DNA of 64,000 bases from Gymnorhina tibicen (taxonomy: Eukaryota > Chordata > Aves > Passeriformes > Artamidae): positions 1,073,141 through 1,137,140 of the forward strand of contig VXAZ01008267.1 of NCBI GenBank assembly GCA_013399875.1, in the 5' to 3' direction. Each line of letters starts with the position of its first letter. Within the stretch, counting starts at the first letter, position 1. The translations under genes were made by a program, and so were the position numbers. The notes below the pieces were generated by a model. It was given only the letters and a program-made list of their open reading frames with translations. It had not been told where the DNA came from and did not search any database. This document shows, one piece after another, positions 15,140 through 25,370 of this stretch.

Positions 15140-15198
15140 ATTATTTCAGATCTGAGAAGCTAAGTAGCATTGGATCTTAGTTATTCTGGGTAGTGACA
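15140..15198 (+). repeat. 5S rRNA-like segment, probable head of an old SINE (SINE3/AmnSINE type)
   Basis: The sequence tcagatctgagaagctaagt followed by agcattggatcttagttatt and ctgggtagtgac aligns with the internal promoter region of 5S rRNA (TCTGATCTCGGAAGCTAAGC ... GTTAGTACTTGGATGGGAGAC), including most of the A-box-like AAGCTAAG. It is strongly diverged, has a two-base gap and lacks the ends of 5S, so it is not a functional rRNA gene. A 5S-derived SINE remnant or a 5S pseudogene fits best. Confidence 0.5.
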
Positions 15199-16120
15199 GT
15201 ATTTATTATTTCCCTGATGTACAGCTAGGTTAGAGTCTTACTCATAATTATATCTGTAAGCAACTATCAGGCTTATTTGTAAAAACACACAAAATTTGAT
15301 GCCCATAAAACCTCACCAACATTATATGATGTTTCCAAGACACGTTATTAATGATAAACAGCAGCTGTGAAAGTGAAGTCCCTCCAAGAAAATGCAGAAG
15401 GCATCTTTCTTGGCAATTATTTGTCAGACTGGACTCTGGAGTCAGCAGAGGCTTGAATGCGAATGATGAACTGCACAGCAGCCCACTGTGTGTCTGTAGT
15501 CTTGGGAAGGGCAGGCACAGCCCTGACTTTTAAACAAGGACACATAAACAGAGCCAAAATGCTGAAAGCCATCATTATAAAGCCTGAGACAAAATGTAAC
15601 AACAACAACAAACAGTTGGGTAACCTTTTTGAAGTGGATATACTCCTCTTTCTGTGTTTTCTGAATCTCCTTAAATTTTGATTGGCTTTAGATTTGAAAG
15701 CAGTTGGCAGACAGTCAAAATTTAAAATTGATGAAGTACAATTGGTCTGTTCATGGGATGCTTGGAAAAGAAAATAATGATCTTTCAGACAAAAATGTTC
15801 TGAGGAAGCTAAGCCTCCATGTCAACAGATAAGAAAGCAAACAGTGGTACTGAAATGACTGGAACAAACAGTATTTAAAAGAAGGTTTTGTCCTGGAGGA
15901 ATTGTAGTAAATTCAGAGGGCTCTGTACTTGGTGATCTTTAGGATATTCTTTTATGCTTCCAGGATATGCTGGCAGTATAACAAAGTCCAGGGGTCATAC
16001 CTAATTTGTATAAATTGCGTTAGTCCGGAGGGGAGAGCTGAAAATCTGCAGCTCATAGCATAGAAGAATGATCCAAAAATTTTTAATGTCAGACCTACTT
16101 AGCACAGTCTTTTAGACCAC

Positions 16121-16161
16121 CTCCTCCCCTCCCCCCCCCAAAAAAGGGAGGGGGGGGGAGC
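16121..16161. repeat. C-run/G-run imperfect inverted repeat
   Basis: A pyrimidine arm (ctcctcccctcccccccccc) is followed by six or so A and then a purine arm (gggagggggggggag). The arms can pair as a hairpin with about a six-base loop. Each strand also carries a long G run. It is a simple-sequence feature with no gene link. Confidence 0.75.
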
Positions 16162-16669
16162 CTAACAACAAAACACCAAAAAACACCAAACCGCTGTTGA
16201 GGTGGCTTTGATTTGTGGACAAATTCAAGAAGGCACACAAAATACATGTAAGTTATCCTCCTCCTGGCAAGATGTGGGGCAGTGCTGAATCACTGTGTCT
16301 ATCACTTACTGTCCTACCTGAATGAAAAGCAGTGAACTCGATGGGACAGCTACTGGGTTCTGGCTCAGCAAAGTACTTGGCTTCCTAATCTTCCGGGTCC
16401 TGAGGGCAACCTACGAGATGCTAGGAGATCTTGAAGAAGCTCATGACTTCTGTAGTATTGGGGTTTGAATTTGTATATCAAATTTGATCTACTTTTGCAT
16501 CTGGATGACATGTCGTTGTTGATGTCAGAGCAGAGGAAAGTGTGAGAGACAGAAAAACTAAAGGTGTGTAACAATGTCACTCAAACTGTCAGATACCTGA
16601 GGATTCGGAAAATTTGTCCTGTCTTCAATAACAAGGCCAACAAGATTTGGTGACCAGCGTCAAGAAAGA

Positions 16670-16894
16670 AGGCAAATATAGGGAAGAATTTGTTTTGTGA
16701 GGGTGGTGAAACCCTGGAACAGGTTGCCCAAAGAAACCACGGATGCCCCATCACTGGAACTGTTCAATGTCATTTTACAGGGCTTTGAGCAGTCTGGTCT
16801 AGTGAAACATGTCCCTGTTCATCCTGCAGAAGGGATGGAACATAGGCTTTTTGAAGGTCCCTTACAATCCAAACCATTTTGTGATTTTTCTGTG
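16670..16894 (+). mobile_element. CR1 LINE 3' fragment, plus orientation
   Basis: The text gagggtggtgaaaccctgga, acaggttgcccaaagaaacc and gtctagtgaaacatgtccct is CR1 3' sequence, ending in the tail-like cattttgtgatttttctgtg. In frame 1 it gives MRVVKPWNRLPKETTDAPSL, the ORF2 C-terminus. This is the only CR1 I recognise left of CHIC2. Confidence 0.88.
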
Positions 16895-19800
16895 TTGGAG
16901 GATGAACCCTGTGGTACCCTACGGTGAAGGGTCTGTGACATAGGGTTACACCTCTTTGGCAAATCTTATTGGCATCTCTCAGACAATAAGGGAATAATTC
17001 CTAGCGTAAAAATGGCAAAAATATCTTCCTTTCCCTTTTCTGACAATAAGTGCTGTTAAAAATAGAGGACTTCCATTTATAAGCCTACTCCAGGTGAATC
17101 AATGTCCCTTTTGATCAGCCAAGCAACAGCTCACAGGGGCACCAGCCAGTGTGCCGAGCCAAAGGCTGGCTTTTCTTCAGCGGGAATGGTGGAGCAGGGA
17201 CAGGATTAAGTGAAGGATCTATTCTTACTGGTTTATTGGTAGTCTGCTGGAATCACTTGCACAGGTTGGGGCAGTAAAGGGAGGGCAGCAGGCAGTGTGT
17301 GTAATGTGTGGGGAGCTGGGGAGCGGGTGGAAAATCTGTAACTAATAGGCATCTTTTCATCTTTCTCACTCTGTTTTCTTTCCAGTGGTGCCCAGATAGG
17401 GGACAAATCTTCCCATAAACAGTAATCCTTCAGAAAGTGCTCAAGTATGGCTATTACTTAATTTCCTGATTAGTAGCAATCACCACCTGCTACTTCTGCT
17501 CCACATTGTCCAGCATAATGGAAGTGTTCATTTCCCTGGCTGTGAAAAAGTAATGGGAGGGGAGTCCCTCTTCCCTGTTTAGGAAAAAAGAGCAACAGTC
17601 CCTCCTTTTCTTCTGTAACTAATCCCAGACCATATTTATCCAAGAAAATAAAATTTTATTTCTGATGACAAATAGCTGGATAAGGCAGATTATAGTCACT
17701 TAAAAAAAACCCCAAACAAACCAAAACAACAAAAAGCCCAAATCACAAAAGCAATCATTCCAATTTCTTTGAACTAATTAAGGATTCCTGCTTCAGGGCT
17801 TTTTTATTGCCTATCTTTGGCTTTGACATCCCAGAAAGCACCAGGCAAAGACAATATATTCAATATTTCTGACAACTCAAACATGCAAAGACTTTGCAAA
17901 GACTTCTGCTTTCTTCAAACCTTACAAGCTGAAGCTGCCAAGAGAGCTGCACATGTTGCCTTGAAAGACAGCTGTTAAAACAGTCTCCTTTGATCAAAAT
18001 TCTTCCATGTTTATAGCTCGAGCAAGAGAAAGTACTATAGGATTTTCTTAGCATGGACTGAAAATCGTAAAAAGAATGAAACTTGCAAAACCTGAAAAGT
18101 GCATTTCTCATGAGCGGGCATAACTTTTGAAATGTCAGTTAAAAGGAGACAACCCATGAATAGACTATGAGGATTTTCAGACTTTCTATTTCCCTAAAGT
18201 CCTCTTTTGTTTTACACTGGGAGTGGTGGTGTCCCTTCCTAGAGAAGCACAGGCAGGCAGTAGATTAGTCCTTATTTAGATGGTAAGTTCCAGCCTATTT
18301 GAATTGTATTAAGCATTCTCCTTACTTCTGTGGGATTTGTCATAAATCTTGAGTAAATATACTTAGCACAATCTCAAAGACTGAAGTTTTGATTTCTCAG
18401 AGGGCTCAAATCTTTAAGCCTTAAAACTTCTCTTGTTTAAGAGAGATAAAGCAAAAGAATCTACTTGTCAAAACAAACACGGGGTAAAAAACCCTCAGTA
18501 CAACCCTAGACTTTATCTCAATGGGAAGTGGCACTCATTCGGGGCTATTCCATAGCATTCTTTGCCCAGGAGTGAAATCTATTACAGGAATTAGTACTGC
18601 CCCTTAAAATGGTAGCATCACTAAGAAGCAAATGAATCCTACTCTCTTTCCCTCTCTTTTCCTATCCATTCTCCTTCTTCTAAACAGTATTCAAAGGTTT
18701 CTTCAAAGGTCTTCATCCTATCTTTGTTGCCATGGTCTCTCACAGAGTTGAAACAACATTTTCAAAACGAATGCCTGCTCTAAATGCATTGTTGTTGGGA
18801 TGCTGAGTCAGTTCTCTGCTGACTAGGGTAAAAGAAAGAGAATCTTTGAAAATCAGTTTTAACATTCAACTAACCTGAATGGGGAAAAGCAAGACATCTA
18901 TATGCTACTAGACAGAAGTAAAACTTTTCAGGGGTGAGATGCCTTGTATTTTGGAAAGAAAACCAAACTGTCTCTAGGTTTTTTTGTGTCAGCTATGCTG
19001 ATTTTACTCTTTCTTTTTATTCATACCAGACCTGAGAAAGACAATTGCTTCTCAGAAGGGGAAAAAAAAAAAAAACAAACCACAGAAGAATCCTGTTGAT
19101 TAACACATACCTCCCCCCCAACTAAATCCTTGCTGTGGGGGTGACAGAGGATGTTTGGTATGCAGTTGTGACAGGCAGGACTAGTTTTGGCACGGCTGAA
19201 ATGAGTAGGGGGAAATGATGAAGAAGCACCATTATTTCTAAGGAAACTAACAAGATATTTAGCTTGTATTCAGCTTCTCTGTTTGCCTCTCTTGTTTAAC
19301 TACTTGCACGTTCTTTGAAATAAGGTCCATCTCTAGCACACATATTTGTACAGCACAAAGGGAAACAAGCTTACTTTTCTAATTCAAACTTTTAAGCTTT
19401 ATTATATAAATGAGAACATCTATTTGCTATGTAAATTAAAGCACTGCACACTCTGTACACATATTTCAAGGAAAGACAGTCTTTGTCACAGGCTTGCTTA
19501 CATCAACTTTAAATTGTTTTTATATGCCTGGCTTCAATTTTTTTGAGATCTTTTGAACATCTGTCCTTAGCCCGTGCTCTGGCATGGCATGCTAAATTCT
19601 GTATATATGTTCATTATTCCCAGGGGAGGAATTTACATGAAAATTCTGCTGGTCTAATTATATGCCTCAACTAGAAAAACTATTCATCTGTCCTCAGCAA
19701 ATTTCACCTTTATGAAGCAGATGATGACTTCGCCAGAAACTTTCTGGACATTGTAACAACTGAAGGTTTTACAGCCTACATTTGTAATATGGGTCATAAA

Positions 19801-22800
19801 CTGAATTGAAGGGGAAAAAACCCCTTAGATCATTACAGTGCTTTTGAAAACAACACTTCACCTTCGAGAAAAAAAAAAAAAAATCACAGTTTAATGGGGA
19901 AAGATGTTTGCAGCAGCTTATTAAGGGTAAAATGCAGCCTCCCCTGCTACTCGTATCTCCTGGAGTCAGGGAGTTCAGGTTGTGAATGCGGAAAAGCTCA
20001 ACAAGGATCTGAAAACAGCATGTTGTGGGTCTCAGTCTCTGAGATGGTTGTGGGACTGAATACTGGAAGTGTTTCAGGGTGACAGGATGCAGAAAGAAGA
20101 ATAAATGGAGCAAGAGTTCTTCCTACAACTTAAAAATCATGAGTGGGAAAGTGCATTCCTGTAGGATGAAGATGGATACACCAAAACAGAGCTGGTGATC
20201 TTAGGGTTTGCAGTTTTCAAAGCTGTCCACATTGTAGAAGGTTTAAAGGTATTTCTAAAGAGATGAACACAGACTGCACATTGTGTGTACACTTCTCCTG
20301 CCCCTTTACCACCACTTTTCTCTGTGACCACATCACTTTTCCCCCCCATGATTTTAATTCACATAACTTTCCCCTTTTCACTTCTAACACCTTTCTCTCC
20401 TGGTCTTTTGAATTTACTCTTTTTCTTTTTCTTTCTATGCTCCTTGCTCTTAATTTGCTAATTTTCACTAAACTTTACTTTTCCATGTTCTCCTAAGTTG
20501 CACACTCACAAAACTTTCATATTCCCCTTTTCTAGTCTGTTCTTGGCTTTACAGTCTTTTTTAACAGTTTATATATTGTTGCTGGGGCTTCCATTTCCTT
20601 TTTAAGGCTTCCTCTATATATTTACATTCTCCTATCAGCTGTATCAACCCATTAATTCTATTGCCTAATCTACCATGCACTCTTCTTCCTAATCAGTATC
20701 ATAACCTGAAATCTATTTCTCCAAGTAATTTCCCTTTTGGACACCAGTGCTACACATCTGCATTAATCCTTTCACTTTCCATGACTTGGATCCTTCTAGG
20801 TTCATTTATTTTCTGCTCAATATGTTCCTCTTCTAATGAGTACATTCTCTGAGCTCCTAAGTATGTATTTGACTATTGTAATCTTCTTCCTGAATGGATT
20901 GCTCTTTGATTTCCCCCCAGCTTGACTAAAATATCCCCCCTTTTTGTACCCATCATAGTGGCATCAGAGAACCTAATGACAAGAACGAAACAGAGAGCAC
21001 TCTCTGCTTGCCAGCCTGGGCTTCCCCTGCCATGTTACTTCCTCATAGCTTGTGGACTTTCTATGGAAATTGTATTTTCCCTAGCGATCCATCAGTGGGA
21101 TTCACAGAGCCATGGGCAGAGGAGGACAGTGCCTCTGGTACCGCCTGCCCAACGCACTTCAACTGTGGGCTTTCACTCCTGATGGGTTGCACCAGAAGAG
21201 CAAGAGTTATCCTCATCCCCATCCTTACCGCACAGCTGGCTCTGTCCTCTTCCCTTCCTCAGGCAGATTCACTGACTGCCCTGGCACACCTTTGGCAAAA
21301 ATCGAGGCAGGATTTGGCCCCAAATCAAAGACCTCACCAATGTGTCAGACGAGTTAGCATGAGTGTCTGTCTGTGCCGGGGAAGGGCTAAGAGCTAGAAT
21401 AGCAAGGGTATTTCAGGTCAGGCCTGAGGCGAATTAGCAGACAAGTTGTGAAGCTTACACAACATGTGGCCACATTATGTGTGGCTCCAGTCAGCGCTAA
21501 TAGCCTGTCATTGAGCTCCACGTTTAAACAATTTGAGCAAACAGCAAACACAGAGGATGGGAGGAGGGAAAAAGACCTTCGAGGAATAAGAAAGATCAGG
21601 CTACTTAGTATACTTGACAAGCAAATATTGTAGCAGTGAGGACAACGGAGTATCTATTAGGTAGTTAGAGACACAACCCAGTTCCTACCATGCGAAAGTT
21701 AACACAATACAAACCCAAAAATATACAACTTGTCCAATTTTAAAATTCACTTGGCTAGCAGTTTTTCAACCTACATTGGAAACCAGTTATTGGTTTAGGC
21801 TGTATCTGATCATGCACATTTTAAGAGAGAAAAAAATAAAATAGATATGGTTTTGGTTTAGCAGCAAGGAAACTAAAAAAGGGGGGAACAGAAGGAAAAA
21901 GAAAAATACCATTTTGGTAAGAACAAAGAGTAAACTTCAACCACATCCATATAAATAACATCGATATTAGTGTTGGGAAGTAAATATAAAACATTTTATA
22001 CCAGAACTTAGAAACCATACTGCACTGTTTAGTACGAAAATAATAGCCTTTCGAGCCAGTCCTGTTAGCGTACTTATTTAATCCAGCACAGAATTGGCCA
22101 TGAAACCATCCCCTCTACCATGGGAATGCTTAGCTCAGTATCTGGTAGGTTGCCAGCCATTTAAAATGTTTTTGTGTTGGTTTAATGATTGTTCCCATGA
22201 GCACTGACGGTAAGGGTTGACATTAATTAAAATACTAAGTCATCAGAGCTTGCATTGTGGGGAGAGAAAGAATGGGCTGGATCCAATTGTCTTCAAGGTT
22301 TCTTCGGCCTTCCACATTTTTCTCTTAGCTGCATCATATGTGCCAAGTATCCTTTTAGCTGAGGTGTAACAATGTAAACAGACTGTCTCCACAAATATAA
22401 TCTTTGTTTTTCATATACTTCCATTTAACTGATTAGAGGACAGTCATTAAAATCAGCTAATTATGTAATGTGGCTGTGTTCTGAATGCTAAACAAAATGC
22501 CTAAATGAAAGAGGATTTTAAAACAGTGTCTGCTTCTCAATTTATTTTTACTGTGTACTCAATGGCACACAATACAGTACGAATTCTGGGCCTTATCCCC
22601 ATTAACGTCAAAACTCATTATCTCATATAAATACAGGCCCTTGTCATAGAGTGTGTTGCAAAAGGTATGAAAAAAACAAATTAGAGATGCATTTTGGCAC
22701 ACACTCTGGAAACATGATGAAGTATTTCACTTAGAACTGTGAAATTAAACTAGAATAGCATAAATCCTGAGTAAGACCCATTGCTAAAATGATTTTTGCA

Positions 22801-23843
22801 TCATTCAGACAGAACAGTTATCCTTATTCATTTCTCTCATTTTATTAAGCAATTAGTCAAGATTCAGATCTTCAAAGGCACACAAATAGGAAAAAGTCAC
22901 TTAACACCTGGAGTCCTCAAAAGGCCCCCTCAAAAATTAGTAAAGAGGCTGAGTTCTTCTACTCCCATCCATTCAGCAAGCCTGTATTTTCATCCTCCTG
23001 GCAGGGGCTTAATACTGCAGAGAGCAAGAATGCAAGACAAAGCTTATTCTACATATAATATGATCAATAGCCTAAGAATAAAGACTTCTGGCTTGACCAA
23101 TGTGAAGAAACAAGCTGAGCCTACATAAACGCGGTGGGACATTTTCACAGTAAGCAACATATATCATAAAGGAGACTGCTGGTCTCCTAAAAGATAGAGC
23201 AACCCTTTCTATATATAAATCACGTTTGCTCCTTTGGATCTGCAGTCACATGAATCTGCAACTTTAGCTCACCTCTGTCTTGGCGAAGACCAAAATCTAA
23301 ATGAGGTGCCTGAAAGCAGTTACCATCCCAGCTCATTCACCAGCACATAGCACAGTGCTCCCACTGCTTCCCATCACACCAGGGGGCTGCATAAGCGAAA
23401 TCCTCATCTCTGAATATCTGCAACCACCACTGTGCTTTGCACATACAAACATTGCTCCTTTACCTAGTTGGTGGACAGACACAGACCTTCTCTGCTGCCC
23501 TGACATCAAACAGGGGGGCAGGGGTTTTAGACCACCACAAGCAGATTTCTGTGATGGCAAACCCTGGAATATGGAAAGACTCCTCGGCTTTTTGGTGTGA
23601 ATGTTCTCTGAATAATCTTCTCATATAAATAAACTACCTGGTCTTTGAGTCATTCAGGAGCTTATCTATGTAATATAGAAGAGCTAGAGCAGGCAATGGA
23701 GGTCCTCGTCCTCATACATGAGGGCAGGAGGCCTAACGTCCTCCTGAGGCTTGTCTTCAGTGGAGCCATCTATGGACACAAGGTTAAAAGGCGTTCGGTG
23801 GTTTTAAATTATTCTTTTTATTTTAAACTCTTGGGTTTAACTA
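16895..23843. other. No recognisable gene; contains possible conserved non-coding DNA
   Basis: No exon is recognised on either strand. There are an A/C-only tract at 17702-17735, poly-A runs near 19060 and 19866, and a pyrimidine-rich stretch at about 20270-20480. The parts at 21430-21560 and 22020-22660 contain many unmutated CpGs and homeodomain-like TAATTA/ATTA sites, and look more constrained than their surroundings. Confidence 0.55.
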
Positions 23844-23864
23844 GGGGCGGGGGGGGAGGTGGGG
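23844..23864 (+). repeat. G-rich tract with G-quadruplex pattern
   Basis: The tract reads GGGGCGGGGGGGGAGGTGGGG. Four runs of at least three G with short loops can be drawn (23844-23847, 23849-23851, 23854-23856 and 23861-23864). It lies about 130 bases from the orphan CpG island and next to the TATA-like box. Confidence 0.6.
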
Positions 23865-23927
23865 AGAGGTTATTTGTTTTTCTGGTGGAGTTGCTTTTTC
23901 AGGGTGGTGGTGTTTTTCTGTTTGTTT

Positions 23928-23937
23928 CTTTTTATAG
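23928..23937 (-). promoter_or_regulatory. TATA-like box (CTATAAAAAG) at the edge of the orphan CpG island
   Basis: On the minus strand the GC-rich block is followed directly by CTATAAAAAG, which would place a start near 23,900 for a transcript running to lower coordinates. The match is good but single. A TATA box downstream of a CpG island could also be coincidence. Confidence 0.3.
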
Positions 23938-23995
23938 GACAGGCAGGCTCGCAGGGATAAGGCAGTGCCCAGACAGCCCCACCAGCCCCTCGACT

Positions 23996-24250
23996 GCCCG
24001 ACTGCAGACTCTCAGCTCAGCTTGGCCGTGGCGGTGCATCGATAAAGCAGGTCCCGCTGCTTCTCTGTGCCCCATCCGAGAGCCGCGGGGAGCCGAGGTA
24101 CCACGCACGGAGCCGGGCCCGGAGGGCACGGGGAAGGCGGGCGGTGAGGGCATCGCTGCGGAGGCCGAGGCCGCGCTCCTGCNCGGGCCCGGCCCGCTCC
24201 CGCTCCCGCAGCTGGGCCGGAGGCGGCCCGCAGACCGCTCTCGGCACATT
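23996..24250. promoter_or_regulatory. Orphan CpG island, possible promoter
   Basis: This is a sharp 250-base GC/CpG-rich block (for example ccgcgggg, ggcgggcggtgag, ggaggcggcccgcagaccgc) in AT-rich surroundings, with an N at 24183. Open frames of 133 codons (minus) and 207 codons (plus) run through it, but both resemble the low-complexity Arg/Pro/Gly/Ala text any GC-rich island gives, and no known domain is visible. It may be the first non-coding exon and promoter of the next gene. LNX1 on the minus strand would be the syntenic candidate, but nothing here proves that. Confidence 0.6.
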
Positions 24251-25327
24251 TCTTCATTTCTCACTTGAGTGCCCTTCTTTAGTTCCCTTTCAACTGCCCA
24301 CTTTATATCGGCTTCATTACACCACCGCTCCATTTGTGATGTAAATCGGGAAACTCAGGGAAGTTTTTCTTTTGGCCTTGTCTACGGAAGAATACCGAGA
24401 GGTATTCAAAACGTATTAACACAAATCAATGGCACCAATAAAAGCAAAATCTCCTTAGCAACATAATCTTGATTGCAAAAGGAGAACTGAGAGCATTTAG
24501 CAGAACAGTGGCCCACATGGAATACGCATTTGTCTAGAAGAATGCAGCACAAAGCCTAAAAGAGAGATGCTGAAAAAATCCAAAATTAACTCACACTGAA
24601 CAGTTACTCTTTTTTTCAGAAGTACACAATTGGCTACACTAAATCTATCGTGCGCTTTTCTGCTCAGCAACATTGTATCATACCGCTTTGCAAGCCCACA
24701 TTACAACACCCGGAATGCTTCACAGCACCGAGCAGGAGCACCCCTCCCCACCCACACGTTGGGACATGAGCATGTCTAACACACCCCCTCATACATGTTA
24801 GAGACATTAGACACACACATTATAATGAGGCTGTCAAGACTTCCATACCATACTAGAGTAACCAAGGAGCTTAAAATGTTTCATGCAAGGAAAAGCTGCC
24901 GAATGATGAGAACCAAGGCCGTTCTCGGCATGGCGGAGAGCGAAGACTTAGTTTTTGTTCATAAGGTTCACGTTAACCAGCATTTCATATTGGATGGTCT
25001 GAAAAACATGTGAATTGCATGGATGGGAATAATTCTTTTCTGAATAGATGGCGTCTGCCTCAACTAGATGGAAACCCTATCTTGTTTGAGAGCACATGTG
25101 AATAAAACATAAAAGTGTACGAACAGCTTAAACATCACCATTCAACCATAATGATAGTACATTTAATAAATCCTACTATCATCAGGGCTTGAAAAGCTTA
25201 AAGAACTCCAAATGTGGACTTAATGAAAAACCAGTTTGAAACACTTAAGGCAGGCAATGCCTGTAATTTGGTAACTGCAGTCCTAAAGTCACCTAAATTA
25301 CCCAAAATCATTTTCTCTCCCCTCTCA

Positions 25328-25369
25328 CCCCCCCCCCCCCCCACCNNCCCCCCCCCCCCCCCCCCCCCC
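25328..25369 (+). repeat. Poly-C run with an internal N pair (sequencing or assembly ambiguity)
   Basis: About 40 bases are nearly pure C, broken only by an A at 25343 and NN at 25346-25347. The real length is unknown, because runs like this collapse or stall in sequencing. It sits between the orphan CpG island and the AT-rich stretch below CHIC2. Confidence 0.9.
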
Positions 25370-25370
25370 A

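Noticed and set aside
21008..21397. 129-codon plus open frame
   Set aside because: Overlapped by other open frames of similar length in the same DNA, with no familiar motif; likely just a locally GC-richer patch.
1..24250. LNX1 coding exons on the minus strand
   Set aside because: I looked for RING and PDZ motifs expected from mammalian gene order and found none. At most a non-coding first exon could be present.
23645..24344. Long open frames on both strands across the orphan CpG island (207 codons plus, 133 codons minus)
   Set aside because: GC-rich DNA has few stop codons. The translations are Arg/Pro/Gly/Ala-rich without any domain, and frames are open on both strands at once.
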